DNA of 64,000 nucleotides from Cognatundibacterium curvum (GTDB lineage Bacteria > Pseudomonadota > Gammaproteobacteria > Burkholderiales > Burkholderiaceae_D): NCBI RefSeq assembly GCF_014284235.1, contig NZ_JACOGD010000007.1:186001-250000 (forward strand), read 5' to 3'. A program made the translations under genes and the position numbers. Of the stretch, positions 17,625 to 28,600 are shown piece after piece. A model generated the notes under the pieces. It worked only from the letters and a program-made list of their open reading frames with translations. It was not told the origin of the DNA and did no database searches. The stretch's first letter is position 1. Every line of letters begins with the position of its first letter.

Positions 17625-19414
17625 TTCTCGTCCACTTGTAAAATCGCCAGGAATGCTTCTTGTGGAATCTCCACAGAACCGACTTGTTTCATCCGTTTTT
17701 TACCGGCCTTTTGTTTTTCGAGCAGCTTACGCTTACGGCTGATATCACCACCATAACACTTCGCTAAAACGTTTTTACGCAAGGCTTTCACATTTTCACG
17801 GGAAATGATGTTAGAGCCAATCGCAGCCTGAATCGCCACATCAAACATCTGACGCGGAATCAGTTCACGCATTTTGGCAGCCACTGCACGACCACGGAAC
17901 TGGCTGTTCGCACGGTGCACAATAATCGCCAGCGCATCGACTTTTTCACTGTTAATCAGCATATCGACTTTAACCACGTCGGCAGCACGATTTTCCTTGA
18001 ACTCATAGTCCATGGACGCATAGCCGCGTGAGGTGGATTTCAGACGATCAAAGAAGTCCAGTACGATTTCTGCCATCGGCATTTCATACGTCAGCTTGAC
18101 CTGGCGGCCGTGGTAGCTCATATCCATCTGCACACCGCGCTTCTGGGTACACAGGGTAATCACAGAACCGACATACTCTTGCGGCATATACAGGTTAACT
18201 GTCACGATAGGTTCGCGAATTTCCTCGATACGCGACGGTTCAGGCATCTTGGATGGATTATCCACCATCGCGATACTGCCATCAGCCATCACCACTTCAT
18301 ACACCACGGTCGGTGCGGTGGTGATCAGATCCATATCAAATTCACGTTCCAGACGTTCCTGTACGATCTCCATGTGCAGCAAGCCCAGGAAGCCGCAACG
18401 GAAGCCAAAGCCCAGCGCCTGCGACACTTCCGGCTCATACATCAGCGCCGCATCATTGAGTTTGAGCTTTTCCAGCGAGTCACGCAAAGCATCGTATTGA
18501 TTTGCCTCGACCGGGAACAAACCGGCAAACACCTGTGGCTGTACTTCCTTAAAACCAGGCAGAGGTTCAGCGGCCTTGTTGTTCGCGACCGTAATGGTGT
18601 CGCCGACTTTCGCTGCCTTCAATTCCTTAATACCGGCAATCACGAAGCCCACCTGACCGGCTGTCAACTGATCACGGCTCAGGGATTTAGGCGTAAATAC
18701 ACCGACGCTTTCGACCAGATGCTGGGCTTCTGTTGCCATGAACAGAATCTTATCTTTCGGACGCAAAGTACCGTTGACGATACGTACCAACATGACCACA
18801 CCGACATAGTTATCAAACCAGGAGTCGATGATCAAAGCTTGCAAAGGCGCAGTCGGATCACCCACAGGAGCCGGCACTTTAGCAATCAGGGATTCCAGCA
18901 CATCGGCCACACCGAGACCTGTCTTAGCGGAGCAGTGCACTGCTTCGGTCGCATCAATGCCGATGACTTCTTCAATTTCGGAACAGGCATTGGCTGGATC
19001 GGCGGACGGCAAGTCTATCTTATTTAGCACAGGTACCACTTCAACACCCAGCTCAATCGCGGTATAGCAGTTCGCTACAGTTTGCGCTTCCACACCCTGG
19101 GACGCGTCCACCACCAGCAATGCGCCTTCACAAGCGGATAAGGAGCGGCTCACCTCATAGCTGAAGTCGACGTGACCCGGAGTATCAATCAGGTTCAGGT
19201 TATACACCTGACCATCACGTGCTTTGTAATGCAAAGCGGCAGTCTGCGCCTTAATCGTAATTCCGCGCTCACGTTCGATATCCATCGAATCGAGGACTTG
19301 TGCCTCCATTTCGCGGTCAGACAGGCCACCACATAATTGAATGATGCGATCCGCCAGCGTTGATTTACCATGATCAATGTGGGCGATGATAGAGAAATTC
19401 CGGATGTTATTCAT
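17621..19414 (-). CDS. lepA: Elongation factor 4 (LepA)
   Basis: LepA is a translational GTPase that acts on stalled or maturing ribosomes. I place the start at ATG 19414, which gives 597 residues and the usual N-terminus [20 protein letters not shown]. The frame is open further upstream but without family sequence. Motifs are AHIDHGKST (P-loop), DTPGHVDF (G3) and NKIDLP (G4). The EF-G-like domains and the LepA-specific C-terminal domain follow, ending with the basic region [20 protein letters not shown]. lepB is coupled downstream. Confidence 0.97.
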   Translation of the reverse strand: MNNIRNFSIIAHIDHGKSTLADRIIQLCGGLSDREMEAQVLDSMDIERERGITIKAQTAALHYKARDGQVYNLNLIDTPGHVDFSYEVSRSLSACEGALLVVDASQGVEAQTVANCYTAIELGVEVVPVLNKIDLPSADPANACSEIEEVIGIDATEAVHCSAKTGLGVADVLESLIAKVPAPVGDPTAPLQALIIDSWFDNYVGVVMLVRIVNGTLRPKDKILFMATEAQHLVESVGVFTPKSLSRDQLTAGQVGFVIAGIKELKAAKVGDTITVANNKAAEPLPGFKEVQPQVFAGLFPVEANQYDALRDSLEKLKLNDAALMYEPEVSQALGFGFRCGFLGLLHMEIVQERLEREFDMDLITTAPTVVYEVVMADGSIAMVDNPSKMPEPSRIEEIREPIVTVNLYMPQEYVGSVITLCTQKRGVQMDMSYHGRQVKLTYEMPMAEIVLDFFDRLKSTSRGYASMDYEFKENRAADVVKVDMLINSEKVDALAIIVHRANSQFRGRAVAAKMRELIPRQMFDVAIQAAIGSNIISRENVKALRKNVLAKCYGGDISRKRKLLEKQKAGKKRMKQVGSVEIPQEAFLAILQVDEK

Positions 19415-19579
19415 TGAGATTGCTAAAAATTCTATATGTGAAGCGGTACCGGCTAAAAAAAAGCGCTCCGGTCTGGGCAACTTTCCCCAGGCGAGCGCCT
19501 TCTGTTTGGGTTTTGCAAAGCGCCATTTTACCGGAATTCAAGACCGAAAACCGAGTATTTACCAGAGAACAAGACGCAT

Positions 19580-20398
19580 TTACGCCAAAAGCGACAAGAA
19601 ACCAGGGATCAGCGCCGCCTCAGGCTGGGGCAACATCCACTTTTCTTCATAATCAATTTTGGCCAGATACAAGCCATCCGGCATAAAAGTGGGTGCTGCA
19701 ACACTGCGATCACGGCTGGCCAGCACTTCCGCCACCCAATCTGGCGCGCGCTTTCCGGTACCAACAAAAATAAGGGAGCCGACTATGTTTCTGACCATGT
19801 GATGCAAAAAGGCACTGGCCTTGAGGGTAAAGACAAACAATTCGCCATGCTGACGTATCTGTATTTCATACATGTGCTTGACTGGTGACTTGGCCTGACA
19901 TTCAGCCGCGCGGAACGCAGAAAAATCATGCTCACCCAGCAAATGCGCAGCCCCCTGCTGCATCAGCGCCAGATCGAGCGGCCGGAATACCCAACCTGCC
20001 CGCCCTATCCACATTGGCGAACGGATTTTACTGTTATGCAAAACATAATGATAGGTTCTGGCACGCGCACTGAAACGTGCGTGAAACTGATTCTGATCCT
20101 CAGCATCGAACTCCAGCTCTTTCGCCCACTGCACCGCAACCGTAGGTGGCAAAAAGGCATTCACACCATTTACCCAGGAATACGGAGTACGGCTGAGCTC
20201 AGTATCAAAGTGCACGACCTGCTCCAGCCCATGCACACCCGCATCGGTGCGACCAGCGCATAAAGTACGTATTTCCTGATTGGTAAAGCGGAGCAAAGCA
20301 CGTTCCAGCGCATCCTGCACAGTATCTCCGGAGGGCTGTGTCTGCCACCCACGCCACCCCTGGCCATCATATTGCACTCCCAATACTAATCGCTTCAC
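19580..20398 (-). CDS. truA: tRNA pseudouridine(38-40) synthase TruA
   Basis: TruA makes pseudouridine at positions 38-40 of the tRNA anticodon stem. I choose the GTG at 20398 because GGGGAAGAG lies just before it and the product opens VKRLVLGVQYDGQGWRGWQ, the normal family start, giving 272 residues. The catalytic Asp is in CAGRTDAGVHGLEQVVHF. Later conserved blocks are ARARTYHYVLHN and FLHHMVRNIVGSLI. It follows fimV after a strong terminator and precedes lepA by 165 bp. Confidence 0.95.
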   Translation of the reverse strand: MKRLVLGVQYDGQGWRGWQTQPSGDTVQDALERALLRFTNQEIRTLCAGRTDAGVHGLEQVVHFDTELSRTPYSWVNGVNAFLPPTVAVQWAKELEFDAEDQNQFHARFSARARTYHYVLHNSKIRSPMWIGRAGWVFRPLDLALMQQGAAHLLGEHDFSAFRAAECQAKSPVKHMYEIQIRQHGELFVFTLKASAFLHHMVRNIVGSLIFVGTGKRAPDWVAEVLASRDRSVAAPTFMPDGLYLAKIDYEEKWMLPQPEAALIPGFLSLLA

Positions 20399-20434
20399 AA
20401 ACACTCTTCCCCAAATATGACTTACGCAAAAAAG

Positions 20435-20465
20435 AAAAACGGGCGCCAACTATCGTGGCGCCCGT
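20435..20465 (-). terminator. Rho-independent terminator after fimV
   Basis: GGGCGCCA (20441-20448) pairs with TGGCGCCC (20456-20463) around 7 bases. On the minus strand the stem, extended by C-G and T-A pairs, runs into five T residues. It separates fimV from truA, although the truA ribosome site lies close by. Confidence 0.85.
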
Positions 20466-20482
20466 CCAGAGTTTACCCTGTT

Positions 20483-23329
20483 TTATGCCAACTGCAACAA
20501 CATGGCATTTGCTCTTTCTTTTTGAGCTGCACTGCCACCCTTCAGGACTTCGTCCAGCAATTCCTTAGCGCCCTCTTTGTCGCCAATTTCCTGATAAGCC
20601 ACTGCCAGATCCAGCTTGGTTGACATCTCAGCATTATCTTCCTCTGCGTGAGCCTCTGCAGCAGGCGCATCGGAAGGCAGATCCAGACTGATGCCAGACA
20701 AATCAAACTCAAATGCCGAAGCATGATCGGCATCTTGCTGCTCAGCAGGATGTTCAGCCGCATCAGAATGCTGCTCATCTTCTGCAGGCAGTGTCAGCAC
20801 GGCCAATGGCTCTTCAACCTGGCTGGCTGGCTGCTCTGTACCCGCATCAGACAAGGCAAAATCGAGTGCACCCAGATCGACATGATCAAAATCCAGCGCA
20901 TGGCTTTCGTCTGTTGGCGCGGCCACTGGCTCAACAGCTGCAGCAACTTCAGCGACCGGTTTCGCATCACCAAAATCAAAATCAATGGTACCAAAATCCA
21001 CCTCAGGCACAGGCTCTGGCTCCCGCTGAGAGGCAGCAGACACAGGCTCCGGAATTTGCGGCACTTCAGCCAGATCCAGACCCAGATCAAAGTCCAGTGC
21101 ACCGGCATCGAGTGGCTGGACTGGATCCACCACATCCGCTGCAGCATTGGCAGCTGAGTCAGCAGTATCTTTGTTTTCTGCATGGGATGCGGTATCTATG
21201 ATACTGATCGCTTCCAGCATATCGCGCGATAAGGAGTTCCCCAGCAGTGCATCCGGATCCAGATCCTCCAAAGGCTGAGTCGAATTACCCAGGCCGGCAG
21301 CGATCGAGGTATCCTGCTTCAGTTGCCCACCCGCATACAAAGGATTACCTGGTTCCAGCGAGACGCCCATAGACGCAGCTTGCGCCCACTCATCGCCCGC
21401 ACCGCTGGTCATGCCATACAACTCACTGGCAAGACGTTCAAACTGTTTGGTATCTTTGCGTGCAAAATAAATTTCCAGCAATTTGAGACGCACAGCATGA
21501 CGATCCGGCTGGGTACGCAAGGCCTCTTTCAGGATTTCCTCAGCCTGAGAATCACGACCATAGGCGATATACACATCTGCCTCAGCAACCGGATCGACCT
21601 CATTGGCATCGAGCTGACTGGCGGAAGGCGCAAAATTCGAATTAAAGACACTGTTATTGGTATCCACGCTCTGCCCACCAGTAGAGCCGAACATGGAGTT
21701 CGCCTTCATGCTGGAGCCAGTCAGAATACTGTCTTCGAATTGCTGCATTTTTTTCTTACGCTGGCTGGCCCAGAAACCTGCACCACCGAGCACTGCGATC
21801 AAAGCGATACCAGCTGGCATCAACCAGTCAGATATGCTTTCGAAGAAACTTGGCTCAGGCGCAGGAGGTGGCGGCGGCGGTACCGGCTTACGACGCACAA
21901 CTGGTTTATCACTGGCTGATGCATCGCTGGCTGCCGCCGCACTGGCTGATGCTGCTACCACTGGTGCTGAGGCCATCGCTGACGCACTTGCCGAAGCAGA
22001 GGCACTGTCAGGCGCTTTGGCAGCAGAAGCCGGAGCAGTTGCCGTCGCAACTGCGGGTACTGAAGCAGCCACTTTCGCCTTATCCGCAGCAGATGCAGCC
22101 ACCGGAGCAGCAGCCTTATCCTGCTGTTTCGCTTTAGATGCCAGCTCGGCTTCTTTCGCAGCCAGATCCTTGTTCTTTACATCCAGCAGACGCTGCAAAT
22201 CGCCTACATTTTTTTCCAGTTCTTTGAGGCGACTATTGGCTTCAGCCGTGGCTTTTTCTTTGGCGATCTTATCTTCTTCAGCAACACCCTTACCTTTACC
22301 GCCTTTAGCATCGGCCGGAGCTGCTTTAGAGAGCTTCAGCTTATCCGGTGAATCACCGGTTGGCGTTGGCAACTCCTTCACTTTCGCGGTGATGGAACCA
22401 CTCGCCGTTTGCTTACCAGCATTACGCTTTTCAGCAGGTGCACGTTCAACCTGCTCAGCTAACTTACCACGGTAAGAGTTAAAATCAGCCGCATGCGCCA
22501 TCACCACAGAATGGGCTTCGGCATTGCTTGCTGCACTGGATTTGACGGCATCAGCATCGGGCACCACCAGAATCTGGCCAGCACGCAGGCGATTCATGTT
22601 TTTTCCGGTAAATGCATTAGGATTTGCACGATACAAGCCGACCAGCATCTGATCCAGCGAAACTCCCTCTGGCTTGTAATTGCCAGCGATTTTACTCAGG
22701 GTATCACCAGGCTTAACAACATGCTCAGTGCCGTTTTTTTGCACTGGCGCTGCAGGCGCAGCACTATTTTTTTTTGCAGCTGAAGGCTGAATCGCAATCG
22801 CAGGTGCCTGCGAGCTACGGCCACCCGCGTCCGGCGCGGCTTTGCCAGCTACCGGATTAGGTTGCGCCACTTGCGGCGCCTGGCCATTTCTAAGCTCCGC
22901 CGGATCCAGCAGGAAAGTGTATTCGCGCAACAGCTTACCATTGGAAGATGTCATTTCTAATAACATATCTACAAATGGCTCATTCATTGCCTGGGTCGAG
23001 CTGACCTTGATCACATAACCCGCACCCTTAGGTTCGATCGCGAAACGCAGGGATAATAAAGCTGCATTGAATTCTATATTTGCCTGACGATACGCATCTG
23101 CTGAGGCCAGCTTGGGTACCAGGGCACCGATTTCATCTTTGCTGGGCGAAGTCAGCTCAATTTCAGCTTTCAGCGGCTGCCCCAGAGCGGACAGTACAGT
23201 CAGTCGTCCCATGCCTGTAGCATGTGCACCAGACATCACCATCAAAGTCGAAGCCACAGCAACGCCTAAGGCTTTGCGTCCCAGAGAAATCACAGATGTT
23301 CTTTTTTGTTTATGCATTTTGTCAGACAT
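20483..23329 (-). CDS. fimV: FimV-like pilus/polarity hub protein
   Basis: FimV family proteins are inner-membrane proteins with a peptidoglycan-binding part. In related bacteria they organise the cell pole and type IV pili. The 948-residue protein has a signal peptide (to about residue 38), the FimV N-terminal domain (GMGRLTVLSALGQPLKAEIEL), and a LysM domain (VVKPGDTLSKIAGNY to GQILVVPD). A Lys/Glu-rich coiled coil near 350-410 is followed by an Ala/Ser low-complexity stretch (SASASASAMASAP) and a proline run. One membrane helix precedes an acidic cytoplasmic part. It ends with the FimV C-terminal helical domain (KLDLAVAYQEIGDKEGAKEL). The gene stands between asd and truA, a conserved position. 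Confidence 0.93.
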   Translation of the reverse strand: MSDKMHKQKRTSVISLGRKALGVAVASTLMVMSGAHATGMGRLTVLSALGQPLKAEIELTSPSKDEIGALVPKLASADAYRQANIEFNAALLSLRFAIEPKGAGYVIKVSSTQAMNEPFVDMLLEMTSSNGKLLREYTFLLDPAELRNGQAPQVAQPNPVAGKAAPDAGGRSSQAPAIAIQPSAAKKNSAAPAAPVQKNGTEHVVKPGDTLSKIAGNYKPEGVSLDQMLVGLYRANPNAFTGKNMNRLRAGQILVVPDADAVKSSAASNAEAHSVVMAHAADFNSYRGKLAEQVERAPAEKRNAGKQTASGSITAKVKELPTPTGDSPDKLKLSKAAPADAKGGKGKGVAEEDKIAKEKATAEANSRLKELEKNVGDLQRLLDVKNKDLAAKEAELASKAKQQDKAAAPVAASAADKAKVAASVPAVATATAPASAAKAPDSASASASASAMASAPVVAASASAAAASDASASDKPVVRRKPVPPPPPPAPEPSFFESISDWLMPAGIALIAVLGGAGFWASQRKKKMQQFEDSILTGSSMKANSMFGSTGGQSVDTNNSVFNSNFAPSASQLDANEVDPVAEADVYIAYGRDSQAEEILKEALRTQPDRHAVRLKLLEIYFARKDTKQFERLASELYGMTSGAGDEWAQAASMGVSLEPGNPLYAGGQLKQDTSIAAGLGNSTQPLEDLDPDALLGNSLSRDMLEAISIIDTASHAENKDTADSAANAAADVVDPVQPLDAGALDFDLGLDLAEVPQIPEPVSAASQREPEPVPEVDFGTIDFDFGDAKPVAEVAAAVEPVAAPTDESHALDFDHVDLGALDFALSDAGTEQPASQVEEPLAVLTLPAEDEQHSDAAEHPAEQQDADHASAFEFDLSGISLDLPSDAPAAEAHAEEDNAEMSTKLDLAVAYQEIGDKEGAKELLDEVLKGGSAAQKERANAMLLQLA

Positions 23330-23398
23330 ATTGGGAATTTGGCGAACAGGGGTTCGCTGGGATTAGCTAGTTTAGCCAAAAGAAACAAATATTGTTTC

Positions 23399-23427
23399 AA
23401 GATAACATTAGCCACATAGCCGTGCAA
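23399..23427 (-). promoter_or_regulatory. Candidate sigma-70 promoter of fimV
   Basis: The minus strand carries TTGCAC (23422-23427), a 17-bp spacer and TATCTT (23399-23404), about 70 bp before the fimV start. The asd terminator lies upstream, so a promoter is expected here. Confidence 0.5.
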
Positions 23428-23551
23428 GCTTAACGCTATTTATACACAGGGTAAATACATTACGCCAGTAAGCCGCACTCTACTCCCTGGAAACGTTGCA
23501 GCCATTTAACAGAAGTTCTCTATTGTAAATCGCCAGACAGGGACTGATCAT

Positions 23552-23582
23552 AAAAAAAGGGAGGTAAACACCCCCCTTTTTT
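23552..23582 (-). terminator. Rho-independent terminator after asd
   Basis: A 12-bp stem with a single A-C mismatch (23553-23564 with 23571-23582), six-base loop, and A/T runs on both sides. On the minus strand it follows the asd stop codon by about 30 bp. Confidence 0.82.
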
Positions 23583-23614
23583 GACTTAATTTGCTACCAG
23601 ATGTAACGGTCTGA

Positions 23615-24739
23615 TCAATCTATCAAAATACGTAACATTCTGCGCAGAGGCTCTGCTGCCCCCCACAATAACTGATCACCGACAGTAAACGCACCCACAT
23701 ACTCAGGACCCATCGCTAATTTACGGATACGTCCGACCGGAATCGTCATCGTACCGGTAACAGCAACCGGCGTCAGATCACGGATACTGTCTTCCCGGGT
23801 ATTTGGCACTACTTTCACCCATTCATTGTCCGCAGCGATCATGGCCTCGATATCAGCGACCGGTACATCTTTTTTCAATTTGAAAGTCAATGCCTGACTA
23901 TGGCAACGCATCGCACCTATACGGATGCAGAAACCATCAACCGGAACTGCCTGCGACCCAAAGGCCTCTCCCTGACCCAATATCTTATTGGTTTCAGCCA
24001 TGCCCTTCCATTCTTCTTTGGACATGCCATCGCCCAGATCTTTATCAATCCAGGGAATCAGAGAGCCACCAAGCGGAACGCCGAAATTAGCCGTTTCCAC
24101 GTCAGAGAAGGAGCGCTGTTTAGCGATGATTTTGCGATCAATTTCCAGAATCGCACTCTTAGGATCATCCAGCAAATCCCGTACTTCTGCATTTAAGCTG
24201 CCGTACTGGGTCAGCAGTTCACGCATATGCTGTGCACCGCCACCGGACGCGGCCTGGTAAGTCTGGGTACTCATCCACTCAACCAGACCCGCCTTGTACA
24301 AAGCGCCAACACCCATCAGCATACAGCTGACGGTGCAATTACCACCGATCCAGTTTTTCTGACCTTTGACCAGTGCATCCTTGATCACCGGCAGATTAAC
24401 CGGATCCAGCACGATCACCGCATCATCATTCATACGCAGACTGGAAGCGGCATCGATCCAGTGACCATTCCAGCCAGCTGCACGCAATTGCGGGAAAACT
24501 GCATTGGTATAGTCGCCGCCCTGGCAGGTAATAATGATGTCGCACTTCTTGAGCTCATCAATATTATTTGCGTCTTTCAGTGTCTTTTCATTTTTTGCCA
24601 TCGCAGGCGCCTGACCGCCAGTATTTGATGTCGAAAAGAACACGGGTTCAATATGCGCAAAATCACCTTCTTCCTGCATACGCTGCATCAGAACCGAACC
24701 CACCATGCCACGCCAACCAACTAAACCAACCAGTTTCAT
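23615..24739 (-). CDS. asd: Aspartate-semialdehyde dehydrogenase
   Basis: Asd reduces aspartyl phosphate to aspartate semialdehyde, the branch point to lysine, diaminopimelate, threonine and methionine. From the ATG at 24739 it is 374 residues and begins [21 protein letters not shown], with AAAGGA 7 bp before. NADP binding is shown by GWRGMVGS. The catalytic cysteine is in [19 protein letters not shown], and later conserved residues include [16 protein letters not shown]. It follows leuB after 57 bp and is likely part of the leuC-leuD-leuB-asd transcript. Confidence 0.96.
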   Translation of the reverse strand: MKLVGLVGWRGMVGSVLMQRMQEEGDFAHIEPVFFSTSNTGGQAPAMAKNEKTLKDANNIDELKKCDIIITCQGGDYTNAVFPQLRAAGWNGHWIDAASSLRMNDDAVIVLDPVNLPVIKDALVKGQKNWIGGNCTVSCMLMGVGALYKAGLVEWMSTQTYQAASGGGAQHMRELLTQYGSLNAEVRDLLDDPKSAILEIDRKIIAKQRSFSDVETANFGVPLGGSLIPWIDKDLGDGMSKEEWKGMAETNKILGQGEAFGSQAVPVDGFCIRIGAMRCHSQALTFKLKKDVPVADIEAMIAADNEWVKVVPNTREDSIRDLTPVAVTGTMTIPVGRIRKLAMGPEYVGAFTVGDQLLWGAAEPLRRMLRILID

Positions 24740-24796
24740 CATTTTTCCTTTAAATTGCAGGATAGCCTGCACCTGCTTTCATCGTCTCCGGCGACT

Positions 24797-25870
24797 TTAA
24801 CGCGCTAACGCCGCCACCACCGCCTGCCCCATCTCTGCCGTTCCCACTTTAGTGGTACCAGCTTCGTAAATATCCGGCGTACGCAAACCCTGAGCCAGCA
24901 CCGTTTTGACAGCCGCCTCAATACGGTCCGCCTGCTCTGCCTTATTTAGCGAATAACGCAACATCATCGCCGCCGACAGGATAGTTGCGAGCGGATTAGC
25001 AATCCCTTTACCCGCGATATCCGGCGCCGAGCCATGCGAAGGTTCATACAAGCCCTTATTGTTCGCATCCAGCGATGCGGACGGCAACATGCCGATAGAA
25101 CCGGTCAACATCGCTGCCGCATCCGACAGAATATCGCCGAACATATTGCCAGTTACGATCACGTCAAACTTCTTCGGTGCACGCACCAATTGCATCGCCG
25201 CGTTGTCGACATACATATGATCCAGTGCCACATCCGGATATTCGCGATGCACATCGGTCACGATATCTTTCCAGAACTGGAAAGTTTCCAATACATTCGC
25301 TTTATCGACGCTGGTCAGACGCTTGCCACGTTTCTGCGCAGTCTGGAAAGCGACATGCGCAATACGGCGGATCTCGGTTTCCGCATAGCGCATGGTATCG
25401 AAACCTTCGCGCTCACCTTTGAACGGGCCATCCGGACACTCACGCACACCGCGTGGCTGACCAAAATAAATATCACCGGTCAGTTCACGGATAATCAGAA
25501 TATCGAGCCCAGAAACCACTTCTGGCTTCAGTGTGGAAGCACCCGCCAGCTCCGGATACAGTATCGCCGGACGCAAATTCGCGAACAGCTTCAGATTTTT
25601 ACGCAAACCGAGGATAGCCTGCTCAGGGCGCAATGCACGCTCCAGCGTATCGTATTTCCAGTCACCGACTGAACCAAACAGCACTGCATCCGCATCCTGT
25701 GCCAGCTTCAGGGTAGCCTCAGGCAAAGGATGGCCAGAGGCTTCATATCCTGCACCACCAACCGGTGCCGTCTCCATTTCAAACTGTTCATCGAGTGCTT
25801 TGAGCACATGCACTGCCTGCTCTACGATTTCCGGACCAATGCCATCGCCGGGCAAAATTGCAATTTTCAT
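24797..25870 (-). CDS. leuB: 3-isopropylmalate dehydrogenase
   Basis: LeuB oxidises and decarboxylates 3-isopropylmalate to 2-oxoisocaproate with NAD in leucine synthesis. From ATG 25870 it is 357 residues and begins [16 protein letters not shown], the usual family start. Conserved regions include [17 protein letters not shown]-type sequence (here [17 protein letters not shown]), the substrate motif VDKANVLE, and [12 protein letters not shown] with [14 protein letters not shown]. The C-terminal part has [18 protein letters not shown]. It lies 93 bp after leuD. Confidence 0.97.
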   Translation of the reverse strand: MKIAILPGDGIGPEIVEQAVHVLKALDEQFEMETAPVGGAGYEASGHPLPEATLKLAQDADAVLFGSVGDWKYDTLERALRPEQAILGLRKNLKLFANLRPAILYPELAGASTLKPEVVSGLDILIIRELTGDIYFGQPRGVRECPDGPFKGEREGFDTMRYAETEIRRIAHVAFQTAQKRGKRLTSVDKANVLETFQFWKDIVTDVHREYPDVALDHMYVDNAAMQLVRAPKKFDVIVTGNMFGDILSDAAAMLTGSIGMLPSASLDANNKGLYEPSHGSAPDIAGKGIANPLATILSAAMMLRYSLNKAEQADRIEAAVKTVLAQGLRTPDIYEAGTTKVGTAEMGQAVVAALAR

Positions 25871-25963
25871 TTTTTCTTTTTTCCTTAAGCTGCCGGCTGA
25901 GCGGCAGATAGACAGAACTGGCACCAGGCACGCACTATATGCGGCGACTGGATACCAATCCGT

Positions 25964-26611
25964 TTAAATAGTGTTTTGCAACCAGGGCTGCGCTTGCAAA
26001 TGACGCTCTTCAAACGCCCTGATTTTGTCTGCATGACGCAGCGTCAGTCCAATATCATCCAAACCATTCATCAGGCAGTATTTGCGGAAAGGATCTATCT
26101 CAAAACTGAAACTGAGCGCGCCATCGCTTGTGCTAACGGTCTGCTGACTCAGATCGACCACTAGATGAAAACCAGGGAAAGCCTTCACCTGATTGAATAA
26201 CTGATCTACTTGCGCCTCACTCAGCACAACTGGTAACAAGCCATTTTTATAGCAGTTATTAAAGAAAATATCGGCAAAACTTGGCGCAATAATGACCTTG
26301 AATCCGAACTGTTCCAGCGCCCAGGGCGCATGTTCACGCGAAGAGCCACAGCCGAAATTTTTACGCGCCAACAGTACCGAAGCGCCCTGATAGCGCGGCT
26401 GATTCAGGACAAAATCCGGATTCAGCGGACGCTGACTATTATCCATACCCGGCTCGCCGTGATCGAGATAACGCCATTCATCAAATAAATTAGGACCAAA
26501 GCCGGAACGCTTGATCGACTTCAGGAACTGCTTGGGAATGATCGCATCTGTGTCGACATTCGCTCTGTCCATAGGAGCGACCAGACCATTTAATAAAGTG
26601 AATTTTTCCAT
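25964..26611 (-). CDS. leuD: 3-isopropylmalate dehydratase, small subunit
   Basis: LeuD is the swivelling-domain subunit that with LeuC isomerises 2-isopropylmalate to 3-isopropylmalate. The 215-residue protein begins [31 protein letters not shown] (family start from residue 1) and carries the signature [15 protein letters not shown] at about residue 83. The entericidin-like gene lies 23 bp upstream in the same operon. Confidence 0.97.
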   Translation of the reverse strand: MEKFTLLNGLVAPMDRANVDTDAIIPKQFLKSIKRSGFGPNLFDEWRYLDHGEPGMDNSQRPLNPDFVLNQPRYQGASVLLARKNFGCGSSREHAPWALEQFGFKVIIAPSFADIFFNNCYKNGLLPVVLSEAQVDQLFNQVKAFPGFHLVVDLSQQTVSTSDGALSFSFEIDPFRKYCLMNGLDDIGLTLRHADKIRAFEERHLQAQPWLQNTI

Positions 26612-26634
26612 ATAGCTAACCAGTCGTATTTTTC

Positions 26635-26757
26635 TTATTTTTTAGCTGCGTTCTCAACCGCCTCACCGGCTTTTTTGACATCCTTACCAATACCTTGCAC
26701 GGTATTGCAAGCTGACAGGGCGCAGGCACAGAGGATCAGGGCGAATAATTTTTTCAT
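26635..26757 (-). CDS. Entericidin-type small lipoprotein
   Basis: A 40-residue product, [20 protein letters not shown] and so on, with a hydrophobic signal and a lipobox LSAC that would place the lipid on the cysteine at position 17. The mature part is short, GK- and Ala-rich ([21 protein letters not shown]). This matches the entericidin A/B family of small outer-membrane lipoproteins. GGAAA lies 6 bp before the ATG. It sits between leuC and leuD, where such genes are often seen in betaproteobacteria, so coexpression with leucine genes is likely. Its role here is unknown; a toxin-antidote role is established only for the enterobacterial pair. Confidence 0.88.
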   Translation of the reverse strand: MKKLFALILCACALSACNTVQGIGKDVKKAGEAVENAAKK

Positions 26758-26785
26758 ACTATTTCCTTTTACTTATTTTGCAGAA

Positions 26786-28189
26786 TCAGGATACGCGGCG
26801 CACATCAACAAAGTGCCCCTCAATACCAGCCGCAGCTGCCATCGCCGGAGAAACCAGATGCGTGCGACCGCCCTGCCCCTGACGTCCCTCAAAATTACGG
26901 TTAGAAGTAGAAGCGCAACGCTCGCCCGGCTCCAGGCGGTCTGCATTCATGGCCAGGCACATAGAGCATCCCGGTTCACGCCATTCAAAGCCAGCATCAC
27001 GGAAAATTTTATCCAGACCTTCACGTTCAGCCTGTTCTTTGACTAAACCCGAGCCAGGCACAACCATCGCCAGTTTGACGTTTGAGGCGCGGAATTTACC
27101 TCTGACGACAGCAGCCGCTTCGCGCAAATCCTCGATACGGGAATTGGTGCAGGAACCGATAAAGACCTTATCAATCCGGATATCAGAAATCGCTGTGTTT
27201 GGCTTCAGTGCCATATATACCAGTGCTTTTTCTATCGCATCACGTTTGACCGGATCTTTTTCCAGATCAGGATCAGGCACGCGCGCATCGATAGCCACCA
27301 CCATTTCCGGCGATGTGCCCCAAGTCACCTGCGGCAGGATTTCTGCCGCGTTCAATGTAACGACCAGATCAAATTTAGCGCCTGCATCGGAATGCAGCGT
27401 TTTCCAGTACTCGACCGCACGATCCCAATGCGGGCCCACCGGCGAGAACGGACGACCATGTACATAATCTATCGTGGTCTGATCAACCGCGACCATACCG
27501 GCGCGCGCTCCAGCTTCGATGGCCATATTACAGATGGTCATACGACCTTCCATCGACAAAGCACGGATTGCGGTTCCGGCAAACTCTATCGCGTAGCCAG
27601 TGCCGCCAGCTGTACCGATGCGACCGATTACTGCCAGTACGATGTCTTTAGCGGTAACGCCCTTAGGCAAAACGCCGTCAACCTGCACCAGCATCGATTT
27701 GGATTTTTTGGCGATCAGTGTCTGGGTTGCCAGCACGTGTTCCACTTCTGAGGTACCGATACCATGCGCCAGACAGCCAAACGCACCATGAGTGGAAGTA
27801 TGCGAGTCACCGCACACAACCGTCATACCGGGTAGCGTTGCACCTTGCTCAGGTCCGATCACATGCACGATACCCTGACGCTTGTCATTCATACCGAAAT
27901 AAGTCAGACCGTACTGGCGCGCATTCGCATCCAGCGTCTCTACCTGCAGCCGTGAAACCGGATCTTCTATGCCACCTGCACGATTGGTGGTCGGCACATT
28001 ATGATCGGCCACGACCAGATTAGCTGCATTACGCCATGGCTGACGTTCAGCCAGTTTCAAGCCTTCAAAAGCCTGAGGACTCGTGACTTCATGTAGCAAA
28101 TGACGATCTATGTATAGGATTGCGGTGCCATCATCTTCGGAATGAACAACGTGAGATTCCCATAATTTGTCATAGAGCGTTTTGAGCAT
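26786..28189 (-). CDS. leuC: 3-isopropylmalate dehydratase, large subunit
   Basis: LeuC is the aconitase-like subunit that holds the 4Fe-4S cluster and works with LeuD. The 467-residue protein starts [15 protein letters not shown]. Cluster ligands are seen in [17 protein letters not shown] and in [32 protein letters not shown] (ligands from residue about 408). [15 protein letters not shown] and [20 protein letters not shown] mark the active site. It is the first gene of the visible leu operon; about 410 bp without a gene precede it. Confidence 0.97.
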   Translation of the reverse strand: MLKTLYDKLWESHVVHSEDDGTAILYIDRHLLHEVTSPQAFEGLKLAERQPWRNAANLVVADHNVPTTNRAGGIEDPVSRLQVETLDANARQYGLTYFGMNDKRQGIVHVIGPEQGATLPGMTVVCGDSHTSTHGAFGCLAHGIGTSEVEHVLATQTLIAKKSKSMLVQVDGVLPKGVTAKDIVLAVIGRIGTAGGTGYAIEFAGTAIRALSMEGRMTICNMAIEAGARAGMVAVDQTTIDYVHGRPFSPVGPHWDRAVEYWKTLHSDAGAKFDLVVTLNAAEILPQVTWGTSPEMVVAIDARVPDPDLEKDPVKRDAIEKALVYMALKPNTAISDIRIDKVFIGSCTNSRIEDLREAAAVVRGKFRASNVKLAMVVPGSGLVKEQAEREGLDKIFRDAGFEWREPGCSMCLAMNADRLEPGERCASTSNRNFEGRQGQGGRTHLVSPAMAAAAGIEGHFVDVRRVS

Positions 28190-28600
28190 AATCTGAAGCC
28201 TGAAGAATGTTCTAAATAGAGAGTGTAAAGATGATAAAGAAGCGTGGACTTACATTTTTTTCGCATTTGATTATGCCACAATTGTGCGATGCAAAACCAA
28301 AAAAGCAGCCAAAATGGTGCGATGAAATTCAATATAAAAATCAGCTATTAGCTTATATACCAAATATTGAATGGTATTTTTCCAGGACTGCACGCGAATT
28401 CCGTTCAATATTTCGCAATGGAAATCTACCGCAAAACCTGCTGCGCCAGCAGATAAGAACAGTGACGTGAAATCTGGAAAAAATTTAGCTGGCACCAGCG
28501 ATGCCCGCTCCGGTACAGGCTGCAGGCATCAGGACGACCGGAACCGTTAGACGGCTAGTCCGCGGCCTCACAGACAACCAGGCCGAGAACCCAGTCAGTC
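28190..28600. other. AT-rich spacer between leuC and aroC
   Basis: No supported gene is present. The half nearest leuC (about 28200-28400) is clearly richer in A and T than its surroundings and must contain the leu promoter. On the minus strand TGGCATAAT near 28268-28276 resembles an extended -10. The 8-mer TGTGCGAT/GGTGCGAT occurs twice (about 28283 and 28316). No leucine-codon leader peptide typical of attenuation was found. Confidence 0.45.

Noticed and set aside
18110-19027. A 305-residue open frame on the plus strand
   Set aside because: Antisense to lepA, with His/Arg/Gln-rich text typical of a reverse-strand shadow.
28270-28330. NtrC-type site upstream of leuC
   Set aside because: GCACCATTTTGGCTGC only partly fits the GCAC...GTGC dyad and there is no sigma-54 promoter beside it.
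28190-28600. Leucine attenuator or T-box-like leader
   Set aside because: No short reading frame with a run of leucine codons and no terminator-antiterminator pair was seen.
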